A stretch of DNA of 64,000 bases from contig CM042027.1 of assembly GCA_023525975.1 (NCBI GenBank), positions 10,186,001-10,250,000 on the forward strand, in the 5' to 3' direction. Within the stretch, counting starts at the first letter, position 1. Every line of letters begins with the position of its first letter. Under the pieces are notes generated by a model that saw only the letters and a program-made list of their open reading frames with translations, did no database searches and was not told the origin of the DNA. This DNA is from Smallanthus sonchifolius. Taxonomy: Eukaryota; Streptophyta; Magnoliopsida; Asterales; Asteraceae. Shown in pieces: positions 25,026-35,350 of the stretch. Both the position numbers and the translations under genes were made by a program.

Positions 25026-26318
25026 CACCGAAAGGTCAAACTATTTTAGGGTTTTGTTCAAAGACGTTTTGCATAAACTTTTGCACCTTTTAATGTTTTG
25101 GTGCCAATGTTGGAAAGACTAAAATTGCAACATGATATACTATATCTGGTACCAAAGGGTTGCAGCTCATTGGTATTAAGGTGTTAAATCATATTGTTGA
25201 CAAAGTGGTGTGATTTAGGAGTATGTGTGTGAGTTTGTTTTTCAGAAAAAGTAACATCCGGAGTTAGTTAAATATTTTTCTAATATTCATAAATCCATTC
25301 TTAAGTCTAAAGTAGCAGAATATACTGCGCGTTGCGGCGGGATTAAAAAACACGTAACTTCGGTATACTTGTAAATCACGAAAAAATTACGTCGTTAAAA
25401 AATGAATGTTAAGAAATACAAAAGCGAACTTAAAAAATCGTTAAACGAAAAGATAAAACAATGTATAGTCGTCGACTACTCAGATTTAGCGTTTAAAAAT
25501 GTTGTTTGTTAAATATCTTTTGTTAAATAATTGGAGAAAAAATAAAAAAGGAAATCCAAAATTAACAACAAATCACTAAATATTAGACTTGCGGGTGAAT
25601 ATTAGACTAATTATGTTATTGTAATAATGTAATAGACTAGAGGGTATTGAAGTATAATATTGTTTTCTATATGTAAGACTCCTCTGTAAACTTAGTTTAT
25701 AACATACAATCAATACAATACAACATTTTATCTGGTTCATTGTCACTGATGATGAAGTAAGTTGGTAAAGGGATAATCTTCCGACCTACTAGTCCGTCAG
25801 CCCTCCAAATGATGAGGAGAGCCCGGAAAAACTGACACGTGAAGAATAAGACATCAAATGGATGAGTTGATTTATTAACCTAAAAACACAAAACAAACTG
25901 CAAAGTTAGTAAAATTTAATCATAACATCAATATGCACGCATACGAACATAAATTATGATTGTGAGAGTATACGGATATTCCGATGAAACACGCTTGAAT
26001 AGTTTATTTAGTTGGCCAAGGGGAAGGGGTGCAAAATCCTTGACGGAAACCGGAGGAGATTTGAGCTCAAATACAGCGGCGGCCCAAGTAGCTTTTTAAT
26101 TTGGGCTAAATTGGGCCGATAAGTAAAATCATATGGATCGATTTGAAAACTGGATAACCATTAATGGATAAAATCCCAAACAATATCTTTCAAACCAAAA
26201 CATCAACCAATCACACCCTACAAACAACAAACAAACGCAATGGCTTTTGATTGGGTAGAAGTGATTGTCTAGTCAGACCATATACAACTGCCATAGTGCC
26301 ATCCATATTATGTGTACT
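25026..26318. other. AT-rich intergenic stretch, no gene recognised
   Basis: Near 25320-25350 lies another GCGTTGCGGCGGG hairpin-like end. A 10-codon frame opens at 26240 after a leader-like sequence but stops at once. I see no other structure. Confidence 0.5.
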
Positions 26319-26883
26319 TAGGGTTGTAAACGAACCGAACGTTCAGCGAACAATTCATGAACTGTTTGATTGGAAGTTCGTTTACGTTCGTTCGTTTAAT
26401 AAATGAACAAACATGATCAGAGTTCTCTTTCGTTCAATTGTTTTCGTGAACGTTCGGTAATCTGTTCATGAACGTTCGGTAAGCTGTTCGTGAACGTTCG
26501 TTTAGGTTTGTTCATTTTCGTTTGTTTAAGATGTTCATTAAGTTTTTGTATAATTCTATTTTATTTTACCTATTCTTTAATTTTTAAAATTTTTATGCGT
26601 CATTTCCCTATCCACTATTACTCGATTAGGGATTCTAAGTTCTCAATTCTAAATAATGTAAGCTTCCCTCAATCCTAAATCATGTAAGCATTAGGGTTAA
26701 CATCAAAAGTCCTAAACAACGCTCCGTTCGATAACGTCCGTGAACAAACTCATTTCCTTAATGAACGAACACGAACATGAAATTTCGTTCGGTTAGTGTT
26801 CATGAACCGTTCGTGAACAAGTTCAATGTTTAACAAACGAACACGAACAAGGCTTCGTTCGGTTCGATTCGTTTACAGCCCTA
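26319..26883. mobile_element. Non-autonomous hAT element, 565 bp, perfect TSD
   Basis: The ends read TAGGGTTGTAAACGAACCGA and, inverted, TAGGGCTGTAAACGAATCGA. A perfect 8-bp duplication TGTGTACT flanks it (26311-26318 and 26884-26891). The subterminal regions are packed with GTTCGT / ACGAAC words in both orientations. No coding capacity. Confidence 0.93.
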
Positions 26884-26891
26884 TGTGTACT

Positions 26892-29300
26892 ACTTTTTAG
26901 TGACTAATGTGTTTATAATATAAACATTAATTTCCTTTCAGAAAAAAAATATATAATCATTAATTAAATTTGTTTATATCTATTTTAAGATTTACTTTGT
27001 CAAAGAGATAAACTATTTTATCAACTCAAAAAAGTTTGTCACTATAAATAGATTACAAAGATTTTAATTATTGATTTGGATTCAATAAAGCTAGAAAATA
27101 AATTTCATCTTTATATACATAACCACATCAACTATAAATTATATGGTTTGTCGTTATCGGTCCTAAAGCCGAACAAAAGGAAAACATTTGTGTTAATTTT
27201 TTTTTTAATATTTTAAATTATATTTTTGTGATTAGAATCCGAAATAGGTTGGACCCCCAGGCTCCTATCATCACATTGAAAATAAGGACATTAAAGCTTA
27301 ATGCTTTGTTGAAGTGTGCAAATGTTTGTTGGACTCTCATCTTAATTTATCTGATTATTGTTTCTTGCTCTAGAGTAGTTAGAGCATGTTTTGAATGCTT
27401 TGGTATTTTTGGGTACCGGTGTTTTTAACCACTCTTATTATTTATGACACTTGGCTATAGTATTTTTTTTTTCTCTTGTAACTTTTTAAATGTGATGTTT
27501 TAAAAAATTTCAAACTGTAACGTTGCGACGTACTTATTTTTATCGATACATTTTTATTCAAACTCGGGTTGTGAATGATAATGTACAAGCCATCGAAGCA
27601 TAACCAATCTATCAATACTATTTCGAGGTTTCTTATTTTTTTTTTTTGCTTTTAAAATATATTTTTTTTAATTCTGAGTATGCCTTGTGAAATGCTTATA
27701 CGTTTCGACGTAAACGAGTAAATTGTTATGACGTGCTTATACGTTTTGACGTAAATTTTACTCGAAACACAAACATACATGTCATCAAAGCTATTTCATA
27801 GATTCGTGATAATGCATAAATCGTCGAGAAGCACAAACGTACATGCTGTCACAACTGCTTAAAGTTTCATTTTTTTACGGTTCTTTTCCGTATACAATAC
27901 TTAATAGATGATGTTTAATAAAATTATGGTTTCGTCATTGCGTTATGCATATTTTTAACAACGTTTAGACTTGGAATTTTTTTTACGGGGTGAATACTAA
28001 TGTACAAGTCATTGAAACCACGATATACAGATTTTAACACTCTCGCTTTAACGCACGGGTTCGCCTGCTAGTTATGCATATAAATTGGATATGCCAAACG
28101 TTAATTACGTTATCATGGTATTTCTTTTAACAGGTGGTAATTTAAATATTAAAAAAATATATTATTAAGTAGCTCTATAAAAACAAGGAGTGAGTCATTG
28201 TATTAAATATTCACAAATAAATCATTATATTTTTTGTAATTATACTCATTATTATGCCTTTGAATAATTGAATCTTTTTTTAACGGTAATTTGGATTACT
28301 GACGACCACCGGTTCACCCGATCATCTTCACCCCACAGGAGGAAACCCGTCATTGGTGAGAAAATCCCCTGACTTAACTTGGACCCCTCTTTTTGTTGTT
28401 AAAGTGAGACTTAAATTCAAAACCTTACCATTTTGATAGTCTTAGACATACACTTTTATCACTAAAGTAAGATAGTGATTCTTTGAATAATTGAATCTAA
28501 CTATTCCCAGAGTCCACGCTCCACCTCTCTTGTTACCAACTTTGTCTTTTGTGTATGAACGCGTTTTAAAGTTTTATATTTATGAAATTACAAAAGATAA
28601 AAAATAAAAAAAAAACAAAAAAAAAACCCTGTACATATGGAATCTTTTGGGTTGACTTGAAAAATCAATGGAAGGATCACGGTGTGAATGCCCGTTTTAA
28701 TTAATATCATAGTACTTTAAATAGATTTTATTTAATTTTGGGGCTTGTATAAAAAAAATTATTCTATGATTTATCGTCTGAAAGAGTTTTTCTTATTTTT
28801 TGATAGTAAATTACATGTATCGTCCTAATGTTTTTATAAAATTTGACATTTTTTTTTCTAAATTACAGATATTATCCATACTGCTTGCGAAGTCATCACG
28901 TTTTTCGTCACTAACATGAATGTCCATTAAATGATTTTGTTAAATTGGTGTAAATCGACTATTACAATCCTTTATTTAAAAGGAAAGAAAAATATTAAAA
29001 CCTAGTGGGCCTAACCTTTTATTCAAAAAACATAATAAAATAAATAAAAAAAGAAAGAAATAAGTACCTCGACCCCCCCCCCACTTCTCTTGCCAGCTTC
29101 CTGTTTCTCCACTATTGACGACCCACCCCCTTAAACATCGTCGACTACAACAACCACACCGCCAATCTCTCACCATCAAAACCACTGCACCACCAACACC
29201 TTATCGTTGACCTCCCTCGCTCGTTCTAAAGGGTTGTGGTTCGACTGGCTTTGTTATACAGAACCAATTGCTGGTTAATTAAGAAGACACATGAGTGAAA
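26892..29300. other. Repeat-derived intergenic stretch
   Basis: 27480-28075 carries degenerate Helitron-like sequence ending near 28072 (ACGCACGGGTTCGCCTGCTAG then T). 28300-28400 and 28750-28960 are AT-rich relics. 28975-29220 has a C-run and pyrimidine-rich sequence. No gene is supported. Confidence 0.45.
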
Positions 29301-29490
29301 ACTGGATATAGCAAAGATGAGGATGTTGAGATGGATGTGTGGGAAGACAATGTTGGACCGGGTTAGTAATGAAGTTTTTAGAGATAGATTAAGTGTAGCG
29401 TCGATTTTGAAAAAGATAAGGAATGAGAGATTGATATGGTTCAGGCATGTCCAGAGAAAGATGACTGGACCGGTGAGTAGAGTGGAAATA
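29301..29490 (+). pseudogene. RTE-type LINE reverse transcriptase, C-terminal fragment
   Basis: The frame from 29317 reads MRMLRWMCGKTMLDRVSN and continues with ILKKIRNERLIWFRHVQRK. This is the well-known C-terminal signature of plant RTE-clade non-LTR retrotransposons (the usual form is EMRMLRWMCG ... RWFGHVQRR). The rest of the protein is absent, so this is a 5'-truncated relic, as usual for LINE insertions. Confidence 0.8.
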
Positions 29491-30207
29491 AAATACCCAT
29501 TTCCCATCGTGGTTTTGTGGAAGATAACGAAAAATGACCCCATTTGCCATCCACATGAGTGCAATTCAGTTTTTCCAAATTGCCTACCATAATAAAATAC
29601 TCATTTTCTCTTCTGATTGTCGTTAGACTTCCTTCCGTTCGTCTAATCCACTTCGTCGTCCGACATCCCTCATCACACCATCAATATTTCAAAAGTCGTC
29701 CAACCCACATCCTATACTTACGTTCATTTATTTAAAAAAAGTACTTACGAACATGAAGAAATCGAGAATGTAACAATGGGTATTTATGTTTTAAAGAGGT
29801 AAATCGTCTACCCACAACAATGTGCTAGACATTGGGTATTTGTGTTTTATTATAGTAAATAAAAAAGAAAATATAAAATTATAAATATGCCCTCAAATAA
29901 AATGCATATCCATGTGATGTTATTACATTACTTATAAACACACAAACATGAGACCTATTGAATATTTTTTTTTATCATATGCTATAACGAATATGCGTTT
30001 CAACTTAAGCTTTATCCCTCTAAACCAGCCAAATCAATAATGATCGGACTAAATTAACTAGTTTAATCTAAAAAAAAACTGACGGACATTAACGTTGAGG
30101 GGCCACACGTTAAAATTTTAACTACAAATAACAGATTTATTCTGTGAGAATCAATATATATCAACACCCCCTCCGTTTTCTACATTATCATCTGCCCGAA
30201 AAGAGAG
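29491..30207. promoter_or_regulatory. Upstream region of the DUF4408/DUF761 gene
   Basis: AT-rich sequence. A likely TATA element (CAATATATATC, about 30150-30160) lies roughly 50 bases before the start codon at 30208, followed by a C-rich leader (CACCCCCTCCG). No coding sequence was found in 29600-30150. Confidence 0.5.
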
Positions 30208-31017
30208 ATGGCGATAGCTTCCATTTGGGCTTCAATGGCTGCTTGGTTTACACCCACTGTTCTTTTCTGCGCTACCAATCTCATAATCGCCACCATTTTC
30301 ATAACTTCAAACAACAACAAGAACAACAAGCATCATGACCATGCTCACGGAGATCATTCACTCACTCCAATCTCTAGGGTTTCTTCGTTCCTCGATCGAG
30401 CCAGATCTATGAACAAACACCAGTATCCGTCACAATCCGAAACTCCGACGTACAGCTCATCGAGTCGACTCGCTCAGTCAATCCATTCCTCTTCGGATTA
30501 CCTAACTCCACCGGCCGACGAGTTGTTTCCATCGGAACCGGAAACACAATCACTGAGTCAACCCGCTCCTGCTCCTTCTCTGCTTCAACGAGTTAGGTCA
30601 ATAAAGTTCTCTTCCGATAACTCACCTGGTCAACTCTCGTTCTTAGACCGAGTCAAATCGTTTAGAATCTCTTCACCATTCGATTCGGGATCTGCTTCTA
30701 CCGAACCGGAAACCATCGATAATCCGGAGCATCACGTGATCAGAAGCAAGTCCGAGAGGGCATCGGCGAAGAAGAAGAAGTCATTGGCGGAGATGAAGAA
30801 GTCACGTAGCGAGATGAGGATGGCGCCAAGCGACGAAGAGGACGAGGACGTTGACTTGCGGCGGCCGGCGACAGCCAGGGAAAGGCGGAGTCATGACGTT
30901 GACGAAGAAGTCGACGCAAGAGCCGATGATTTCATCAGCAGGTTTAAGCAGCAGCTGAAATTACAACGGCTTGAGTCGCTTGTGAGGTACAAGGAAATGC
31001 TGAACCGGAGTAGCTAG
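30208..31017 (+). CDS. DUF4408/DUF761 membrane-anchored protein (A70-like)
   Basis: Intronless, 269 residues. An N-terminal DUF4408 segment (MAIASIWASMAAWFTPTVLF, then CATNLIIATIFITS) would span the membrane at about residues 10-35. A long Ser/Glu-rich variable middle follows with repeated short motifs: SSFLDRARSM, SLLQRVRSIKF and SFLDRVKSFRI. The C-terminal DUF761 / cotton-fibre motif is DDFISRFKQQLKLQRLES. This order matches plant proteins such as the PAMP-induced A70 group; their biochemical role is unknown. The three DR(A/V)(R/K)S motifs are a visible internal repeat. The start at 30208 is preceded by GAGAG and encodes a typical N terminus. Confidence 0.88.
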   Translation: MAIASIWASMAAWFTPTVLFCATNLIIATIFITSNNNKNNKHHDHAHGDHSLTPISRVSSFLDRARSMNKHQYPSQSETPTYSSSSRLAQSIHSSSDYLTPPADELFPSEPETQSLSQPAPAPSLLQRVRSIKFSSDNSPGQLSFLDRVKSFRISSPFDSGSASTEPETIDNPEHHVIRSKSERASAKKKKSLAEMKKSRSEMRMAPSDEEDEDVDLRRPATARERRSHDVDEEVDARADDFISRFKQQLKLQRLESLVRYKEMLNRSS

Positions 31018-31319
31018 AAGTTGATCGGAAAATACTGCGATTAAGTTTAAAGCTGCCGGAGAAGATGACTAATCTGCCCTTGTCGTTTACTGTATGCACT
31101 GTCATAATCACATGTTCTTTATTATCGGTCACTAGTTTTTTTTTTTTAGAAGTTAGAACGGCTAGTAGTAGCTAGTGTCTTAAAAATAGTGTATATTTCT
31201 AAAATAATATGAACTTATTTGTGTGTATTTTATCAGCAAGTTTTATTTTAGGTTATAATTATTTAAATTAATTAAGGCTTTCGTGTGGTTAGTTATACTA
31301 TATTATTTAAATTAACCCG

Positions 31320-31545
31320 GGTTTTAGTCCGGAGTGCGTTACGATAGCGGGTCTTGACTCGTATAGCGACGCAACTGCTGTCAAGGGGCAGCAGGCTCCA
31401 TGGTTTCCCGGGGAACGCCTAACCCCTTTCTTTGAACCCGCGGGCCCGGTTCAGACAACGTAGTGGTCAGGCATTGAGGGGTGGTGGGTCTCCGACTTGT
31501 CGGAGATGCGACTGCCACTAAAAAATGAAAGTCGCCGTTCAAAAA
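31320..31545 (+). mobile_element. SINE-like retroposon
   Basis: A GC-rich island of about 210 bp in AT-rich DNA ends in GAAAGTCGCCGTTCAAAAAAA, an A-tailed 3' end. It has no coding capacity. The polymerase III boxes are not clear and a target duplication could not be read, so SINE is the best guess from size, composition and tail. Confidence 0.45.
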
Positions 31546-31808
31546 AATATATATCAAAAAATGATGAAAAATATTAGGTAACATTAGAAAACTTTTGATT
31601 ATATTTGGTTATTATTATTATTATTGTTGTTGTCTGATCCGACCCGACTAATATTAGAGATGAGTTAAATGGCTATTTGAATGTTGGACTTTAATTATAG
31701 AGATGAGTTAAATGGTAATTTAATGTTGGGCTTTATTGTAGAGATGAGTTAAATGGTAATTCATTATGCATTAGTAACATACTAAGATGTACTATTGTAC
31801 TCTATATA

Positions 31809-34800
31809 TATCACACCCCAACCGACAGCGGATTATACGTCGGGACGGACGCGATTGTTCAATAGTACAAGGTTGACTATTAAAGTTTCAATATTTCATT
31901 AATAAATAGATTCAAATGTTCAATACAAAGGAAATAACAAGTATACAACGTTTATTTAATAAGTAGTCTAGGTCCAAAGCGTCCTATGTGATCACAAACA
32001 AGTCTCATGATGTATAATCTGAAACATGTGAAAGAATCTGTCAACTACAAAATAGTTGGTGAGATACAAAGGTTTTGACGCAGTTTAACAAGTATTTGGA
32101 AAGAATTACAATTCACTATGATATATGCATTCTATAATATAAGTATGAGAACAAGTATCTTAAACATTGTGCATATCAACCCTCCAACCAAGTTTAGGCA
32201 TAACCCGCAGGTTACCCTTATAAGTCTCAAGTTTAAAAGTTTAATTCAGTAACAATCACCAAGGGCTCCCCCCGAAGGGTCAATCAATCAAGGTGAATTG
32301 ATCAAATGCAATAGATCTATCATTGTTACCATAGGCTTGATCAAAGTTAATTAATATGCTAGTTTTAGTTTAATCTAAGCATACAAGTCTCAAGTTTAAC
32401 ATAAGAATAAGCATCTAGTCATAGTTGTACAAGAATTGTACAAGTTTAATGTTTTTGAACATGTTTCACCCCAAAAGTATAGAAAGGAAAAAGGGGCTAA
32501 GTATACTCACTTGGATTGATGAAGAGTATCCGATAAGAGTAAGTTTGCAAGACTTCGAGAGGGAGAATATCCTCACAATAAGCCTAGGAATATAAGTCTA
32601 TAGTTTCAAGTATGATCTTATAAGACTAGGACAAGACTTTTAAGATTTCAGGATTTGACTAGGGTTCAAAATGGGAGACGGGAATGATTGTGTTTCATAA
32701 AGTTTGAATCAAGTTTCAAATAAAGTTTTGAATGCATAATGCAAGACTTGAATACCAAAGTTTAGTAAGTTTATAGTTTAAAACAATTATCTATCGGTTA
32801 AATAATTATCAATGGTAGATAATAATTATTCAGAGAGTAACTGATTTCTAAAAGTAAATGATAATTATTTAAAGAATAAATGATAATAACAACTATTCCA
32901 AGATTAAAATAGTTATTAGGGATAAATAATTTTCATTTAAAGGGTATATAATTGTTAAGGATAAATAATTATTTACAAGAAGAACTTGTTTATCTTAGCA
33001 ATATAAATCTTTAAGGATTTGTTAAAGAACTTAAGTATTAAACATTTTCTTTACACACTAAAGTGAAATGTTTATAAGTTTAAGTAAATAATAAGTATTT
33101 ATAAGTGTGAAAAATGTTTAAATAGAATTTCTCATAAAGTTTATATCTTTAAATGTAAGTTTATAAATGATTAAAAAACAAATAAAGTATTTTTTTTTCT
33201 TTTTCAAATTTGAATTTTGATTATAAAATTATAAGTTTATAATGTTTCCTTCAAATGGTAAGTTTATAAGTATAAATATTTAATTTAAAGTTTATGCTTT
33301 AAAAGTATAAGTTTATAAATGTTTTAAAGTCTTTATAAAGTTTGTAGGTTTACAAAAGTTTAAAGCATATTTATTTTCTCATGTTTTATATAAACAATAG
33401 GTTTATGTTTATATGAATTTTATAAAGTGTGTAAATTTATAAATAAATTTTATAAACTTTTCTGAGTTTAAAAGTTTATAATTTAAATTAATGATTTGGA
33501 TAAAAGAATCCTTTTTAATTTAGAGTACAAATAATAAAGTAAGTTTATTGTTTTTAAAAAAATACTTATGTGAAATTATGAGTTTTATAAAGGTTTTAAA
33601 AGTATTTTTAGTTTTTATGGATTTAAAACCAAAATTAAAGATTTAATTAATTATAGGTTTAACTAAGTTTTATTTAATTAAAAATGTTCCTGAATGTAAA
33701 AGTGTAAAAAAAAATTGGATTTAAGTTTATAAGTGTATAACATAATTTATAAAAATTATAAAAGTTTAAAAACTGTTTTTAAAAGGCTAAAACAAATAAA
33801 ATGGGCAAAATCGGTTTACCCGGACTTGAACTCGTGTTCTTGTCCGGGTCGCACCCACACCCAAGCACACTGACCATCCCGACTACTGGTTCATTAGTTT
33901 AAAACATGAAAAAGAAATTTCTTAAACACAAACCCAAGGCATCCTCCAAATCGTATGAACCCTAGAATCGAAATCTCTCAAATACGAATCGAATCACCCT
34001 ATGTTTATGCGTTTAAACAGAGGGCTTTTGATCCTCACATGAAAACGAAGGTTTGGCTTTTCGAATTACCTGAAATGGTGTCGGATTGATCGATTTCGAG
34101 TTTAGCTTTGGCTTCGGCGGTCACGGGTTTGAATCGATACTTGCAGGTTCTAGTTCGGTAAATTGAGAGTGCATGTAGTTTTGGTGTGGTTTTGCAGTCG
34201 CTATTTATAGCTAATTTGAGCATTTAATGATCGAACGGGTTGTGGATGGGTGGTTGAGCCGGTCGGAGTTAATTCCGACTCTATGCGCGGCCTCGATCGA
34301 AATTGGAAGTTAATGCACCTAGGGGACGGGTCGCATGATCCGGACGGGATTCGCGTTTTTGAATAATCGCGGGTGGGAAACGGGGTTAGCTGGGATCGAA
34401 CCTAGGACCGGTTTTTGAATTCTGGAAGTTTAAGCTTGTGGCAGAACAGGTCCCTGATGTTTCTGGAGTTTAACGTTTTAGGTTAAAGTATAGTTTTAGT
34501 TTTAAAACAAGTTTCAACATTTGACGATTTTGGTCCCCGGGACTTTTATAAAATCAAATATATATATGTTTAAAATTTTAATAAGTTTTCTCAAATGATT
34601 TTATAAATTTTATAAAATGCTTTATAAAATGTATTATAAGTTAATATAACAAGTTTAAATGGTTACAATTTGTAAGTTTTTGAGAATTTTATATACATAT
34701 TTATATATATATATATATATATATTTTAAAAGTAATCCTCACATATATACATACGTATATGTTTTAAGTATACATTATTTTTCCTAAATCATATATTAAT

Positions 34801-34907
34801 TTAAAATTAATATTTATTGTTTTAGGAAAATACGGAATTGAGTTTTTTTTAAAGTCTTAGGACACGTGCAAGGGTTTTAGATAGGTCGGAAAGTCTCGGA
34901 TATTACA
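31809..34907 (-). mobile_element. Solo LTR of a Gypsy-type retrotransposon, 3.1 kb
   Basis: On the minus strand it starts TGTAATATCCGAGACTTTCC and ends GGTTGGGGTGTGATA, where CA has become TA. The flanking 5-bp repeat is ATATA (31804-31808 and 34908-34912), though in TA-rich DNA. No internal coding region adjoins it, so it is a solo LTR. A TATA box (CTATAAATAG, about 34201-34210) lies 700 bases into it. A leader follows with a conserved ATTTCAG/GTAATTC junction at 34070/34069. The tRNA-like module is at 33820-33890. The rest is AT-rich R/U5 sequence. Confidence 0.8.
33820..33890 (-). other. tRNA-like module inside solo LTR
   Basis: On the minus strand an A-box-like AGTCGGGATGGTCAGTG is followed, about 40 bases on, by a B-box-like GAGTTCAAGTCC. 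Its partner in the inverted LTR copy sits at 36353-36422 at the same relative place. It lacks a convincing full cloverleaf, so it is not called as a tRNA gene. Confidence 0.55.
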
Positions 34908-34912
34908 ATATA

Positions 34913-35350
34913 CAATAACTTTTGTTAGGTGTCTTAAAATTTTAGATAAATTACAATGATATCATTTCAATGTCCTACTTTTAATAAACAATTTCATTTA
35001 ATGACACGTGGCAACACCATATTTTTTTCTCATTAAAATCTCTAATTTTCCCTATTTTAAGTAATTTTGAATTAACTTTGAGTACACTTCTGAAAACTAA
35101 ATCCTCATATACTTCGATGAAACTATATGTTTTTTAGAGAAACTTCTGACAATCATGGGCTGTGAAAACTTAGAAACTCAAGCAAAAATCTTATTCCTGT
35201 CATTACATTCCATTTAGAATTCCAAACGTAACCCATAGTTTACTGGTGGACGTGAGTTATTTTTCTCATTATCCTTGTGCGTACTATAGACTAGAATCCG
35301 GGACTAGATCCTTCTACTTTAATTTCGGGACGAAATTTCTTAAAGTAGTG
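34913..35350 (+). mobile_element. 3' internal end of a Gypsy-type element with polypurine tract
   Basis: Just before the LTR start, the sequence reads TTCGGGACGAAATTTCTTAA and then AGTAGTGGAGAC. This is the typical noncoding end and polypurine tract of plant Gypsy (Tekay/Del-like) elements. Coding domains are absent, so this is a 3' remnant. 34960-35080 resembles 43885-44000 and may be a nested Helitron-derived piece. Confidence 0.7.

Noticed and set aside
25741..25850. Possible hammerhead ribozyme (CTGATGA-like word and GGAAAAAC)
   Set aside because: The core is not complete: stems II and III cannot be formed around CTGATGA, and the second site reads AATGATGAGG. Only a GTCAG/CTGAC hairpin is visible.
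26240..26275. Start of a gene (MAFDWVEV) after a leader-like sequence
   Set aside because: A stop follows after ten codons and no splice donor or downstream exon could be matched.
29226..29564. 112-residue minus-strand frame
   Set aside because: It is antisense to the RTE reverse transcriptase fragment, which has a clear family match on the plus strand.
34035..34223. Short frame resembling the one at 36032-36247, as a small gene
   Set aside because: Both lie in the leader of the same LTR family, so they are repeat sequence. Kept only as a finding about the LTR.
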